Below, piece by piece: positions 31,382 through 40,493 of a stretch of DNA of 64,000 nt; position 1 is the stretch's first letter, and each line of letters opens with the position of its first letter. The stretch is from Rhodospirillales bacterium (GTDB lineage Bacteria; Pseudomonadota; Alphaproteobacteria; Reyranellales; Reyranellaceae). Position numbers and translations under genes: made by a program. Location of the stretch: positions 1 through 64,000 of the forward strand of contig JACPOB010000070.1 in assembly GCA_016185145.1 (NCBI GenBank), in the 5' to 3' direction. The notes below the pieces were generated by a model. The model saw only the letters and a list, made by a program, of their open reading frames with translations, was not told the DNA's origin and did no database searches.

Positions 31382-32884
31382 CTATCCTTGGCCGTGAGGG
31401 TCGACGCTGAAGACGATAGCGGCGTCGCTGCGGCCGCGCACCGCAACACTGCCCAGCTCGCCGAAGACGAACTGGTCGCCGCAGGCCTCGCGTGTGCTGT
31501 TGGAGACGAGAATGCGCGTGCCGTAGTCCTTGTTCAACTGCTCGAGCCGTGCCGCGAGATTGACCGTGTCACCCAGCAGAGTGAACGTCAGACGCCGGCC
31601 GGCGCCGACCGAGCCGCCGATCACGTGGCCCGTGCTGATGCCGATGCGGGTGGCAAGGGACACGCCCATGTCGCCGAAGGTGCGGCTGCCGACGGCGCGC
31701 TGGATGTCGATGGCCGCGCGCACCGCGGCGCAGGCATGGTTCTCGCAGGCGAGCGGCATGTTGAAGGACGCGAACAGACCGTCGCCGATGAAGGTGTTGA
31801 CCACGCCGCCATGGGCACGGATCGGCGTCAACACCGTCTCGAGATACTCGTTCAGCGCTGCAACAAGGGCATCCGGCGCCAGGACCTCGGCGATGGTGGT
31901 GAAGCCCGCGATGTCAGTGAACAGTACCGTCGCTTCGCGCGTCTCGCCGGCCAGCACGCCCTCGCCCTCGTGTCGCAAGATGGTGGCGGCGACGCTCTCG
32001 TCGACATAGCGACCGAAGGTCTCGCGGAAGCGCTCACGCTCGCGCAGCCCGCCGACCATGTTGTTGAACTGGCCGGTGAGCTCGCCGATCTCGTCGTTGG
32101 AGGTCACCGGGACACGCTCGCTGAGATCGCCTGCGGCGACTCGGGCCATGGCTCGCGACAGGTTGCGGATCGGTCTGAGCAGTGAGTTCGTGATGAAATA
32201 GCCCGAAATGGCGATGGCGATCAGAGTGATGCCGACCACGGTCGTCACCTCGACCTTCAGCCGGTCGCCTTCGTAGGAGAACAGGGCGACGATGATCGAG
32301 GCCAGCGGAGCGATCGAGATCACCAGCAGGGCGACGACCAGCTTCAGCGTGTAGCTGCCGAAATACAGGCCGAGGTTGCGGCCGTCTTGGCGGAAGATGA
32401 AGGTGCAGAGGCCGGTGAGATAGTCGGTGATGACGAAGTAGGTATAGGTGAAGAAGAAGACCGGCAGGACGACGCTGAGCGTGATGACCTGGGCGAGCGA
32501 TGGCCGCGGCACGCCGGTCATGGCCGGGTCGGTCAGGAAATAGGTCGATCCCAGGCGGAAGAGGGTGACCAGCAGCTCGAGGATGCCCACGACCTGGGCT
32601 GTGCGCAGCGGAAGCTGGGTGATGCGCCGTTGCGCCTGCTCGAAGGTCGCCTTTCCGTCGAGGTAGAGTTGGATGGGCGCGAACTGGCGGATTGCCAATG
32701 CGTAGTTCACGCCGAGCAGCAGGACGAGGCTGATGCCGACCGAGCGTGGCGCAAAGCTCCACGCGCCCTGCAGCGCGACGAAGACGAGGTTGAAGGCGAT
32801 GTCGACACCCGCCGCCGACACCGTCATCAGGAGGTAGCGCCGGCGGATCGCGGCAATTTCGGCCGGCGGCGCGATCGCGCTCAC
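31382..32884 (-). CDS. Six-TM HAMP class III nucleotide cyclase (second of a tandem pair)
   Basis: A 500-residue membrane protein. Six hydrophobic helices (residues about 15-230) are followed by HAMP (RPIRNLSRAMARVAAGDLSERVP) and a class III cyclase domain from about 300. Metal-site Asp residues are in FTDIAGFTTIAEVL and FIGDGLFASFN, and the transition-state Asn and Arg are in DTVNLAARLEQ. The substrate-selecting pair is unusual: the Lys position is Thr in VVNTFIGDG, and the Asp position is Thr in LTFTLLGD. The layout resembles mycobacterial Rv3645-type cyclases. The start is GTG, overlapping the upstream paralogue as GTGA. Product specificity is uncertain. Confidence 0.83.
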   Translation of the reverse strand: MSAIAPPAEIAAIRRRYLLMTVSAAGVDIAFNLVFVALQGAWSFAPRSVGISLVLLLGVNYALAIRQFAPIQLYLDGKATFEQAQRRITQLPLRTAQVVGILELLVTLFRLGSTYFLTDPAMTGVPRPSLAQVITLSVVLPVFFFTYTYFVITDYLTGLCTFIFRQDGRNLGLYFGSYTLKLVVALLVISIAPLASIIVALFSYEGDRLKVEVTTVVGITLIAIAISGYFITNSLLRPIRNLSRAMARVAAGDLSERVPVTSNDEIGELTGQFNNMVGGLRERERFRETFGRYVDESVAATILRHEGEGVLAGETREATVLFTDIAGFTTIAEVLAPDALVAALNEYLETVLTPIRAHGGVVNTFIGDGLFASFNMPLACENHACAAVRAAIDIQRAVGSRTFGDMGVSLATRIGISTGHVIGGSVGAGRRLTFTLLGDTVNLAARLEQLNKDYGTRILVSNSTREACGDQFVFGELGSVAVRGRSDAAIVFSVDPHGQG

Positions 32885-34377
32885 GTCGCCGGCCCGACGC
32901 GGTAGACGACGACGTCCTCGTGGCCGCGTACATCGACCGTGCCGAGCTTCTCGCAGTCGGCGGAACCGGCGGCGCGCACCGTGCTTTCGGTGGCCAGGAT
33001 GCGGCTCCCGAACCGCTTGTTGAGCTGCTCGACACGCGAGGCGACGTTCACGGCGTCGCCGAGCACCGTGTAGTTCAGCCGGTTATCCGTGCCGATGGTG
33101 ACGCCGATCACCGTGCCGGTATTGAGGCCGATGCGCGTGCGCAGCGCGGCATGGCCGGCGAGCGGGCCTGCGTCGATCGTCCGCTGGATCTCGATCGCGG
33201 CGGCGATGGCGGCCGCGGCGTGGTTCTGGCAGGGCAGCGGCAGGTTGAAAGTGGCGAACAGGCCGTCGCCGATGAAGCTGTTGACGACGCCGCCATGGCG
33301 CTGGATCACCGGCACGACGGCGCCGAGATAGGCGTTCAGCACGGCCGCGACCTTGGCCGGCGCCAGGCGCTCGGAAAGGCCGGTGAAGCCCTCGATGTCG
33401 GTGAACATCAGTGTGGCCTCGGCGGTGGTGTCGGCGACACGGCCGGCGCGATCGCGGTTGTCGAGGATCGCGGCGGCCACGCTCGTGCTGACATACTTGC
33501 CGAACGTGTCGCGCAGGTACTCGCGCTCCGACAGGCCCTCGACCATCTCGTTGAAGCGGCCGGCGGCGTGGCCCATCTCGTCGTCGGACGTCACCGGCAG
33601 GCGAACCTGATAGTCGCCCTTGGCGACCTGCCGCATGCCGTGGTCGAGTCGGTCGAGCGGACGACTGAGCGCGTGATTGACCCAGAAGATCATGAACAGG
33701 GTGCCGACGATCGTGGCGACGACGTCCATCGTCGCCTCGCGCAGCAGACGCGGGCCACTGTAGCTCGCAATGTCCGCCGACAGCAGGATCACTCCGGCGA
33801 AAGCCATGAACAGCAGGGCGACCGAGACCTTGCGGCGGAAGCGGCCGTGGAAGACATGGATGTTCACGTTGCGGGTCAGGAACAGGCGCTCGCAAAGCTG
33901 GTCGAGATAGGCGCTGACGACGAAGAAGATCAGCAGGACGTTGAATCCCGTGCCGACCACGAACGAGGCGACCAGGTCCAGCCAGCTCGGATCTTCCTGC
34001 ATGGCGTCGACGTCGATGCCGACCTGGCGCGACAGCATCCTGACCGCCAGCATCGGCACGTAGCACAGCGCCATGACCAGGGCCGACCGGCGCGGCAGGC
34101 CGGTCAGCGCGTCCTCGATGTCGGCAAAGGAGACTTCGCCGGCGATGAAGCGGCCAATGGGCCGGACCAGGAAATAGGCGCCGATTCCGACACCGAGCAG
34201 GAGGAAAGCCGCCGACATCGCCACGTTCGCCGGCAGGAGGTAGAATTCCTCGTGCATCAACGCGTAGACGATCAACGTGACCACGTCGATCGCGAACGGC
34301 ACGGCCATCGCCAGGTAGTAGCGGTTGATCACGCCCTGGGCGGCGATGCTCGGCGCCGCGTCGGTCGATGCGGTCAT
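32881..34377 (-). CDS. Six-TM HAMP class III nucleotide cyclase (first of a tandem pair)
   Basis: A 498-residue paralogue of the next gene with the same order: six membrane helices, HAMP (RPLDRLDHGMRQVAKGDYQVRLP), then cyclase. The metal-site motifs are FTDIEGFTGLSERL and FIGDGLFATFN. The substrate-selecting Lys is Ser in VVNSFIGDG, and the Asp is Asn in LNYTVLGD. NVASRVEQ supplies the transition-state Asn and Arg. HAMP and the six helices suggest membrane-controlled activity, and the two overlapping genes may act as a heterodimer. cAMP is the likely product, but the altered residues leave this open. Confidence 0.83.
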   Translation of the reverse strand: MTASTDAAPSIAAQGVINRYYLAMAVPFAIDVVTLIVYALMHEEFYLLPANVAMSAAFLLLGVGIGAYFLVRPIGRFIAGEVSFADIEDALTGLPRRSALVMALCYVPMLAVRMLSRQVGIDVDAMQEDPSWLDLVASFVVGTGFNVLLIFFVVSAYLDQLCERLFLTRNVNIHVFHGRFRRKVSVALLFMAFAGVILLSADIASYSGPRLLREATMDVVATIVGTLFMIFWVNHALSRPLDRLDHGMRQVAKGDYQVRLPVTSDDEMGHAAGRFNEMVEGLSEREYLRDTFGKYVSTSVAAAILDNRDRAGRVADTTAEATLMFTDIEGFTGLSERLAPAKVAAVLNAYLGAVVPVIQRHGGVVNSFIGDGLFATFNLPLPCQNHAAAAIAAAIEIQRTIDAGPLAGHAALRTRIGLNTGTVIGVTIGTDNRLNYTVLGDAVNVASRVEQLNKRFGSRILATESTVRAAGSADCEKLGTVDVRGHEDVVVYRVGPAT

Positions 34378-34433
34378 GCCCGCGGGTTATAGAGCGGATC
34401 GGGGTGGAGCGGAACTGTACAACCACACCACCC

Positions 34434-34543
34434 CCTCACCCTGAGGAGCACCGCGTAGCGGTGCGTCTCGAAGGGTGGGCAACCTGTCTTGCTGTAGCCC
34501 ACCCTTCGAGACGCCGCGCTATGCGCGGCTCCTCAGGGTGAGG
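34434..34543. repeat. Long palindromic repeat, family A
   Basis: Left arm from CCTCACCCTGAGGAGC (34434 on) and right arm ending CTCCTCAGGGTGAGG (34543) pair over nearly 45 bases. Each arm also holds a minor hairpin (CACCGCGTAGCGGTG). It lies upstream of the first tandem cyclase gene and downstream of the transglutaminase-like gene. Confidence 0.85.
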
Positions 34544-34562
34544 CGGTGGGTTGTGGCTCGCC

Positions 34563-35651
34563 CTAAGCCGTCACTTCACGCGCGGTGATGCGGTACTTGA
34601 ACTTGTCGGGATCGAGCGAATCGAGGAACCCGGTCTTGTTCTCGGCCTGCGGGTACATCAGGAAGGGGATGGCCGCTTCCGTCGAGCCCGGAAGCTTCAC
34701 GTCGTGCGCCGTGTTGAAGGCGACCCAGTTGCCCTCCCACGAGCCGAACAGCGCCTTGCGCGCGGCCATCACCTTGGGATCGTTCATGCCGAGCTTGCCC
34801 GGCGGCTCCTCGAGCACGACCTTGCGCACGTCGGCCGGATCGACCGGCGTCCAGCCGCTGCCCGACAGCCAGACCTCGGCGCGACAATGCTGCGCCTTGC
34901 TGACGTTCTCAGACCCCGCGCCCAGCGCCTTGAAGCCGTACTGCGAGGGCACGACGCGGATGCCGTAGACGTCGCGCGCCGGCAGGCCGACAGAACGGGC
35001 GAGACCGACATACAAGGCATTGAGGTCGGCGCACTTGCCGTTGAGGTTGCCGGTCTTGATCATGGTGGTGATGTCGCCGACGCCGCAGCCCAGGGTCTCG
35101 GGGTTGCGGAAGGTGTTTTCCACCACCCATTCGTAGATGGCGCGCGCCTTGGCGACGTCGTCCTTCTTGCCCTTGACGATGCCCTCGGCGGTCTCCTTCA
35201 CGAGACCATCGGTCGGCAGCAGTTCGGTTGCGGCAAGGTTGAGCTTGCGCTCGGCGTCGCTGAGCGGCGCCGCGTTGCCCTGGCCCGGCACCAGGGAGCG
35301 GTCCTGCGCCTGGATCTGCGCGATGACCTCGATCATCGGCGACTGTTGGTCGGCCGCCCATTCCACACGCAGCATCTCGGCGCCGTATTTCGGATCCTTC
35401 ACGCGCTCGGCGAGCTTGGCATTGCCGGTCCAGGTGACGTTCCCCGGACGTTGCCAGTCGGCGGCCTCGAAGGTCGGCAATGGAATCCATGCCTTGGCGG
35501 CACCCGCCGCCGGCTCGATGCGCGCGACGACCGCGTAGGTCCGCCAGCCTTTCGGCATCGGCGTGTAGGCGGCCTGTGCCGAGGCGAGGCGCGGTGCGAG
35601 ACCAAGCGCTCCTGCGGCAACGCTGGCTTTCAGCATGTCACGACGATTCAT
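34563..35651 (-). CDS. Exported transglutaminase-like domain protein
   Basis: A 362-residue protein with a Tat-type signal (NRRDMLKASVAAGALGLAPRLASAQA). The papain-like transglutaminase domain (about residues 165-275) has all three catalytic residues: Cys207 in NGKCADLNALYVGLAR, His255 in KAQHCRAEVW, and Asp271 in WTPVDPADV. Bacterial members act as proteases or amidases or are inactive binding proteins; which applies here is unknown. The start at 35651 is chosen because the signal begins there and not at the upstream in-frame codon. No operon partner is evident. Confidence 0.85.
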   Translation of the reverse strand: MNRRDMLKASVAAGALGLAPRLASAQAAYTPMPKGWRTYAVVARIEPAAGAAKAWIPLPTFEAADWQRPGNVTWTGNAKLAERVKDPKYGAEMLRVEWAADQQSPMIEVIAQIQAQDRSLVPGQGNAAPLSDAERKLNLAATELLPTDGLVKETAEGIVKGKKDDVAKARAIYEWVVENTFRNPETLGCGVGDITTMIKTGNLNGKCADLNALYVGLARSVGLPARDVYGIRVVPSQYGFKALGAGSENVSKAQHCRAEVWLSGSGWTPVDPADVRKVVLEEPPGKLGMNDPKVMAARKALFGSWEGNWVAFNTAHDVKLPGSTEAAIPFLMYPQAENKTGFLDSLDPDKFKYRITAREVTA

Positions 35652-35795
35652 TTGTTCCCTTCCCAAGGCTCAAGACTGCCGGGGAGGGCGGGCGTCCCGT
35701 CGACGGAACAGTCCAGCCATCCCGGACCGATCCGCATCGCACGCGACAGCGGACTGTACCGGATGGCGGAGGATTGCAGGGCCGCGCGGGGGCCG

Positions 35796-37583
35796 TCAAT
35801 GGCTCCCGGGTCTCGCCTCGGCGTCCCCGAGCGCGTCCATCACCTCAATCATGACGAGCGAGGCATCCGACAGGACGTCCGCGGTCCGGTTGACTTCCCT
35901 GCGAAGCTTGGTCTCCAGCATCCAGCGGTCCGGACCTTCCAGTGCGGCGAGCCTGCTCACGTCGTACAAGGCGGGAAGCATGGTGGTCTGCGCCGTCAGG
36001 CCATACGGATCGTGCTCGTAGGTGCCGCGCACCGTGCTGGCCAGCGGGATCAGCAGCCGGTTGAGGCGCTTCATCGCGAGATTGAGCGTGTCGGCCGGCT
36101 TCTCGTCGACGTTGCCGCCGGCCGCCTTGGCGAAGCGATCGCGCCAGCCGTCGGCGAAGGCATCGAAGGCGACTGCCTTCTCCTGCAGAGCGCGCGCGGC
36201 GGCGAGAGCCTGGTCGAGGCCGATCGAGCGGCCCGCCGGCGCCAGCTCCTCGAGCCGCTTGGCGAGCTGCGCGGCGCTCTCGGCGAAGCTGTAGGGCAGT
36301 ACCACCGCCGTGCAGAGCTCCCAGAGATAGGCGGCATAGATGCGGAGATGGTCGACCATGAAATCGAAGTCGACCTTGTCGATGGTGCATTCGAGGGTGT
36401 GGTGCCACCAGCCCCAGTTGGCGCGCGCCGTCTCCTTGAGCTCTTCCTCCGAGAACTGGCCCATGGCGAAGATCATCGGCACCCCCATGCCGAACAGCGA
36501 GCAGTCGCCGTGCTTCTTCTTGCGCTCCCACGAGTAGGTCCGGTTGCCCAGCAGGCGCGCTTCGATGGCCTGATGGAAACGCTTCAGTTCGATGTTGGAC
36601 GACGCGCCCCAGCGCACCGTGCCCGTGCAGGACGGCTGGTCGATCAGGATGTAGCCCACGGCGTGGTCGCGCAGGCGCCGCCAGTTCTGGTCGACGTACC
36701 AGGTCGATCCGACCATGGTGCCGGTCTCGTGGCCGGTCCAGAAGCCGGCGACGATGCCGCGCCGCAGCTTGTCGCGGTGCTGGTGGAAGACGCGCATGAG
36801 CTCGATGATGACGGCGTTGCCCGACGCATTGTCCGTCGATGCAGGGCCGGGCCAGGAATCCTGGTGCCCGGCCAGCAGGACGAAATCCTCGCTCGTCGTG
36901 CCTGGAATGAAGCCTTCCGTGAGATGCACCGGAGTCCAGCGATTGTCGACCTCGGCCGACAGCTCGACCTGCACGCGGCCCTTGGCGCACAGCTCCTTCA
37001 GCCGCAGGCCGGCTGCGCGCGCGGTGGCGATGCAGGGCAAGGTCGGCATCTCGGTGCGGAAGCTCTCCGGCGTGGGGTTGCCCCAGGCGGGCTTGACCGA
37101 CCCGAACGGAATCGCGGTGTCGTCGGGCCGGCCCCAGTTCACCATGACGGCCGCGGCGGCGCCGAGCTCGGCCGCGATGCGCTGCTTCTCGTGGCGGGCC
37201 GGCGCGTAGCTGAGCTCGGTGAGGATGATCTTGCCGCGCACGTCCTTGCCCTCGTAGTCGGCGTAGGCGCCGTCGCCGACATAGACGAGCTCGCCCGCGA
37301 GGCCGGCGGCAGGTTCGCTGTGACCCAGCGTGTTGGCCTCGATCTCCAGCGTGACGGGCGACGTCACCTTGAGACGCGCCGGGCCGGGAAAGCTGACGAG
37401 ACCCGGGAATTCGTGCACCCGCGCCTCGATGCCCTCGGCGGCAAGCCTGTCGCGGCTGTACTGCGCCATCCTGCGTCCGTTCTCCGAGCCCGACAGGCGC
37501 GACGGAATATGGTCACTGATATGGACAGTCGTCTCCTTGACGTTGTCCACCGACAGCGCCTTCAGGATGGATTGCTCGGACAT
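35796..37583 (-). CDS. M28-family metallopeptidase-like protein with altered active site
   Basis: A 595-residue cytoplasmic protein (no signal peptide) with a PA-like insert (about residues 95-205) and an M28 core. Zinc ligands are seen: His240 in LAGHQDS, the bridging Asp251 in PASTDNASG, Asp315 in YILIDQ, and a His in WWHHTLECTIDKVDF. The Glu-Glu pair of M28 enzymes reads His-Glu (GFWTGHETGTMVGS, residues 285-286), so the general base Glu is a His. It may hydrolyse an amide or bind only. It follows oppF by 26 bases on the same strand, so it probably acts on the imported compound. Confidence 0.8.
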   Translation of the reverse strand: MSEQSILKALSVDNVKETTVHISDHIPSRLSGSENGRRMAQYSRDRLAAEGIEARVHEFPGLVSFPGPARLKVTSPVTLEIEANTLGHSEPAAGLAGELVYVGDGAYADYEGKDVRGKIILTELSYAPARHEKQRIAAELGAAAAVMVNWGRPDDTAIPFGSVKPAWGNPTPESFRTEMPTLPCIATARAAGLRLKELCAKGRVQVELSAEVDNRWTPVHLTEGFIPGTTSEDFVLLAGHQDSWPGPASTDNASGNAVIIELMRVFHQHRDKLRRGIVAGFWTGHETGTMVGSTWYVDQNWRRLRDHAVGYILIDQPSCTGTVRWGASSNIELKRFHQAIEARLLGNRTYSWERKKKHGDCSLFGMGVPMIFAMGQFSEEELKETARANWGWWHHTLECTIDKVDFDFMVDHLRIYAAYLWELCTAVVLPYSFAESAAQLAKRLEELAPAGRSIGLDQALAAARALQEKAVAFDAFADGWRDRFAKAAGGNVDEKPADTLNLAMKRLNRLLIPLASTVRGTYEHDPYGLTAQTTMLPALYDVSRLAALEGPDRWMLETKLRREVNRTADVLSDASLVMIEVMDALGDAEARPGSH

Positions 37584-37609
37584 CGAAGAACTCTTCTGCC
37601 TGTTGGCCT

Positions 37610-38575
37610 CTAGGGGGCGCCGGCGGGCCTGCAGCGCAGGCATTCGGCAAAGCCGCCGGCGATGGTCACGGGACGCGGCACGGTGCTGCTGCATTCCGCG
37701 ATGGCCTGCGGGCAGCGCGGATGAAAGGAGCAGCCCGGCGGCGGCTCGAGCGGATTGGGGAAGGCGACGCCGAGCGGTACGTCGGGCATGCCGGCCGTCG
37801 GGTCCGGGGTCAGCACGGACGACAGCAGTGCACGCGAATACGGGTGCCCCGGCTCGCCGAACAGATTGTCGGTGTCGCGCTCCTCGACGATGCGGCCGAG
37901 ATATATCACGGCCACCCGGGTCGCGAGGTGCTCGACGACGGCGAGGTTGTGGCTGATCAGGATGTAGGTGAGGCCGAGCTCGTCGCGCAGGTCGAGCAGC
38001 AGGTTCAGGATCTGCGACTGCACCGAGACGTCGAGGGCCGAAGTCGGCTCGTCGGCGATGATCAGCTCCGGGCGCAGGATCAGAGCGCGGGCGATCGCCA
38101 CGCGCTGCCGTTGTCCGCCCGACAGCTGGCTGGGATAGGCCTCGGCGTGGCGCTTGGCGAGGCCGACCAGGTCCATCTGCTCCATCACGCGCCGGCGGCG
38201 TTCGGCGGCGTCGCCGATACCGTGAACCACCAGCGGCAAAGCGATGATGCTGGCGATGGTCTTGCGCGGGTTGAGCGAAGAATAGGGGTCCTGGAAGATC
38301 GGCTGGATGCGGCGGGCGCGGGCCAGCCGGTCCGCGGCCGCGAGCGGCTGGCCGTCGAACAGGATCTGGCCGCGGGTCGGCGCGAGCGAGCCCAGCAGCA
38401 TCTTGGCGAGCGTGCTCTTGCCGCAGCCCGATTCGCCGACGAGGCCGAGGATCTCGCCCTTGCGGACGCCGAGCGTGATGCCGTTGACGGCGTGCAGGGT
38501 GCGCTTGGGCTTCAGCATGCCGCTGCTGACCGAGAACGAGCGGTGCACGTCGCGCGCTTCGAGCAGCATGGTCAT
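37610..38575 (-). CDS. oppF: Oligopeptide/dipeptide-type ABC transporter ATPase (OppF)
   Basis: A 321-residue ABC ATPase. Walker A is [10 protein letters not shown], the signature is [15 protein letters not shown], and Walker B is [13 protein letters not shown]. The C-terminal oligopeptide-transporter domain is the Cys-rich [14 protein letters not shown]. It overlaps the oppD stop by four bases (ATGA). The motor pair OppD/OppF drives uptake of peptides, nickel chelates, opines or glycosides depending on the binding protein, so the cargo cannot be read from the ATPase. Confidence 0.9.
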   Translation of the reverse strand: MTMLLEARDVHRSFSVSSGMLKPKRTLHAVNGITLGVRKGEILGLVGESGCGKSTLAKMLLGSLAPTRGQILFDGQPLAAADRLARARRIQPIFQDPYSSLNPRKTIASIIALPLVVHGIGDAAERRRRVMEQMDLVGLAKRHAEAYPSQLSGGQRQRVAIARALILRPELIIADEPTSALDVSVQSQILNLLLDLRDELGLTYILISHNLAVVEHLATRVAVIYLGRIVEERDTDNLFGEPGHPYSRALLSSVLTPDPTAGMPDVPLGVAFPNPLEPPPGCSFHPRCPQAIAECSSTVPRPVTIAGGFAECLRCRPAGAP

Positions 38576-39579
38576 TGCGCGACGGCCTTGCGGTCGGACG
38601 CGGCGGCGTAGGAGGGCGGCAGGATGCAGCGGTAGGAGCGTTCGGCCGCCAGCCGGCGCAGCGCGATCGGCTGGCGGCAGGATTGCGGCTGGCGGCTCGG
38701 GCAGCGATCGAAGAAGGCGCATCCCTCGAGGCGGCCGGCGAGGTTCGGCACCATGCCGGGAATGGTGCCCAGCCGCGAGCCGCGCTTCATGACGCCGGGC
38801 TGCGGGATGCAGTCGATCAGGCCTCGGGTGTAGGGATGCTGCGGATTGCCGAGGACGTCGATCACCGAACCGGTCTCGACGATCTCGCCGGCATACATCA
38901 CGGCCACCCGGTCGGCGATCCGCGACACCACGCCGAGATCGTGGGTGATGAACAGCAGGCCCATCGACAGCTCGCGCTTGAGCTCGGCGAGCAGGGCGAG
39001 GATCTGGGCCTGGATGGTGACGTCGAGCGCCGTCGTGGGTTCGTCGGCGATGATCAGCTCGGGGCCGCACATCAGCGCCATGGCGATCATGACGCGCTGG
39101 CGCAATCCGCCGGAAAGCTGGTGCGGATACTGCACCAGGCGGCTGCCCGCCGCGGTGATGCCGACCCGTTCGAGCAGATGCACGGCGCGGTCGCGGGCCT
39201 CGGCGCGGCGTACCGGGCGATGGCGCAGCAGGGCTTCCTCGAGCTGGTTGCCGATCGAGTAGGCCGGATTGAGGCTGGTCATCGGCTCCTGGAAGATCAT
39301 CGCCATGCGCTGGCCGCGGATGTCGGTCATGCGCGCCGCGGAGGCGCCGAGAATGTCCTCGCCGGCCAGGGTCATGCGGCTCGCTTGCCGCACCGCCCGC
39401 TTGGGCAGCAGGTCCATGATGGCGAGCGACGTGAGCGACTTGCCGCAGCCCGACTCGCCCACCACGCACAGCGTCTCGCCGCGTGCGATCGACAGCGAGA
39501 CCCCGCGCACGGCCCGCAGCGTTCCCGCCGGAACGGGCAGGTCGACGCGGAGGTCCTCGATCTCCAAGAGCGCGGTCAT
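38572..39579 (-). CDS. oppD: Oligopeptide/dipeptide-type ABC transporter ATPase (OppD)
   Basis: A 335-residue ABC ATPase. Walker A is [11 protein letters not shown], the signature is LSGGLRQRVMIAMAL, and Walker B is IIADEPTTALDVT. The C-terminal motif is FDRCPSRQPQSCRQ. It overlaps the permease gene upstream and oppF downstream by four bases each (ATGA). It pairs with OppF. Confidence 0.9.
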   Translation of the reverse strand: MTALLEIEDLRVDLPVPAGTLRAVRGVSLSIARGETLCVVGESGCGKSLTSLAIMDLLPKRAVRQASRMTLAGEDILGASAARMTDIRGQRMAMIFQEPMTSLNPAYSIGNQLEEALLRHRPVRRAEARDRAVHLLERVGITAAGSRLVQYPHQLSGGLRQRVMIAMALMCGPELIIADEPTTALDVTIQAQILALLAELKRELSMGLLFITHDLGVVSRIADRVAVMYAGEIVETGSVIDVLGNPQHPYTRGLIDCIPQPGVMKRGSRLGTIPGMVPNLAGRLEGCAFFDRCPSRQPQSCRQPIALRRLAAERSYRCILPPSYAAASDRKAVAQ

Positions 39580-40493
39580 GAACGGTTTTCCGGCGCGGTG
39601 ACGTCGCGGATGCCGTCGCCCAGCAGGTTGACCGACATCACCAGCGCGAAAAGGGCGAAGCCCGGGATGCAGATCACCCAGGGATCGAAGAACATGAAGG
39701 TCTTGCCCTCGGAGATCATGAGCCCCCATGACGGGGTCGGCGGCTGCACGCCCAGGCCGAGGAAGGACAGGGCCGCTTCCAGCAGGACGGCGTGGGCGAT
39801 CTCCAGGGTCGCGATCACGATCAGCGGATTGGCGACGTTGGGCAGGGTCTCGGTCAGGATGATGCGCGTGGTCGAGCAGCCGATCGCCTCGGCGGCGGCG
39901 ACGTAGTCGAGGTTGCGGACCTGCTGCGTCGCCGCGCGCATGACCACAGCGAAGCGATCCCACAGCAGCAGGCCGAGCACGAGGATGATGATCTCCAGCG
40001 AGCTGCCGACCAGCGACACCACGGCGAGCGCGATCAGGATCGCCGGCATGGCGAGGCGGGTCGTCACCAGCGTGGTCACCACCATGTCGACCCGTCCGCC
40101 GAAGTAGCCGGCGGCGATGCCGAGCGCCGTGCCGACCAGGCCCGACAGCAGCATCGCGGAGAAGCCGATCAGCAGCGACACGCGCGCGCCGTAGATGATG
40201 CGCGACAGGTAGTCCCGGCCGAACGAGTCGGTGCCGAGCGGATGCGCCCAGGTGCCGCCCTCGTCCCAGATCGGCTTCAGCATGCGCTGGCCGAGATCCT
40301 GGAAGTAGGGATCGTGCGGCGCCAGCAGGGGGGCGGCCAGGGCGACGAAGACGATGAACAGCAGCGTGCCGCCGCCGAACGTGATGCCGCGGTGGGACAA
40401 TGCCCGACGGCGCAGCAGCGCCGCGGGTGAAGGCGATGCAGGCTCCGCCGTCGCGCCGGCGGGCGTGCGCTCGATGCCGTCGGTGGTGGACAT
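39576..40493 (-). CDS. oppC: Oligopeptide/dipeptide-type ABC transporter permease (OppC/DppC)
   Basis: A 305-residue permease with six helices. It has the DppC-type N-terminus with a hydrophobic start (TLLFIVFVALAAPLLAPHDP), then HPLGTDSFGRDYLSRIIYGAR. The EAA loop is AAAEAIGCSTTRIILTETLPN, and SFLGLGVQPPTPSWGLMISEG is diagnostic. It forms the pore with OppB. Confidence 0.91.
   Translation of the reverse strand: MSTTDGIERTPAGATAEPASPSPAALLRRRALSHRGITFGGGTLLFIVFVALAAPLLAPHDPYFQDLGQRMLKPIWDEGGTWAHPLGTDSFGRDYLSRIIYGARVSLLIGFSAMLLSGLVGTALGIAAGYFGGRVDMVVTTLVTTRLAMPAILIALAVVSLVGSSLEIIILVLGLLLWDRFAVVMRAATQQVRNLDYVAAAEAIGCSTTRIILTETLPNVANPLIVIATLEIAHAVLLEAALSFLGLGVQPPTPSWGLMISEGKTFMFFDPWVICIPGFALFALVMSVNLLGDGIRDVTAPENRS

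Noticed and set aside
34551..37613. Open frame of 1020 codons on the plus strand opposite the transglutaminase-like and M28-like genes.
   Set aside because: It spans two real genes and the gap between them in antisense, has very high Arg, Ala, Gly, His and Val content, no recognisable domain and no ribosome site. In GC-rich DNA the antisense frame of real genes often stays open.
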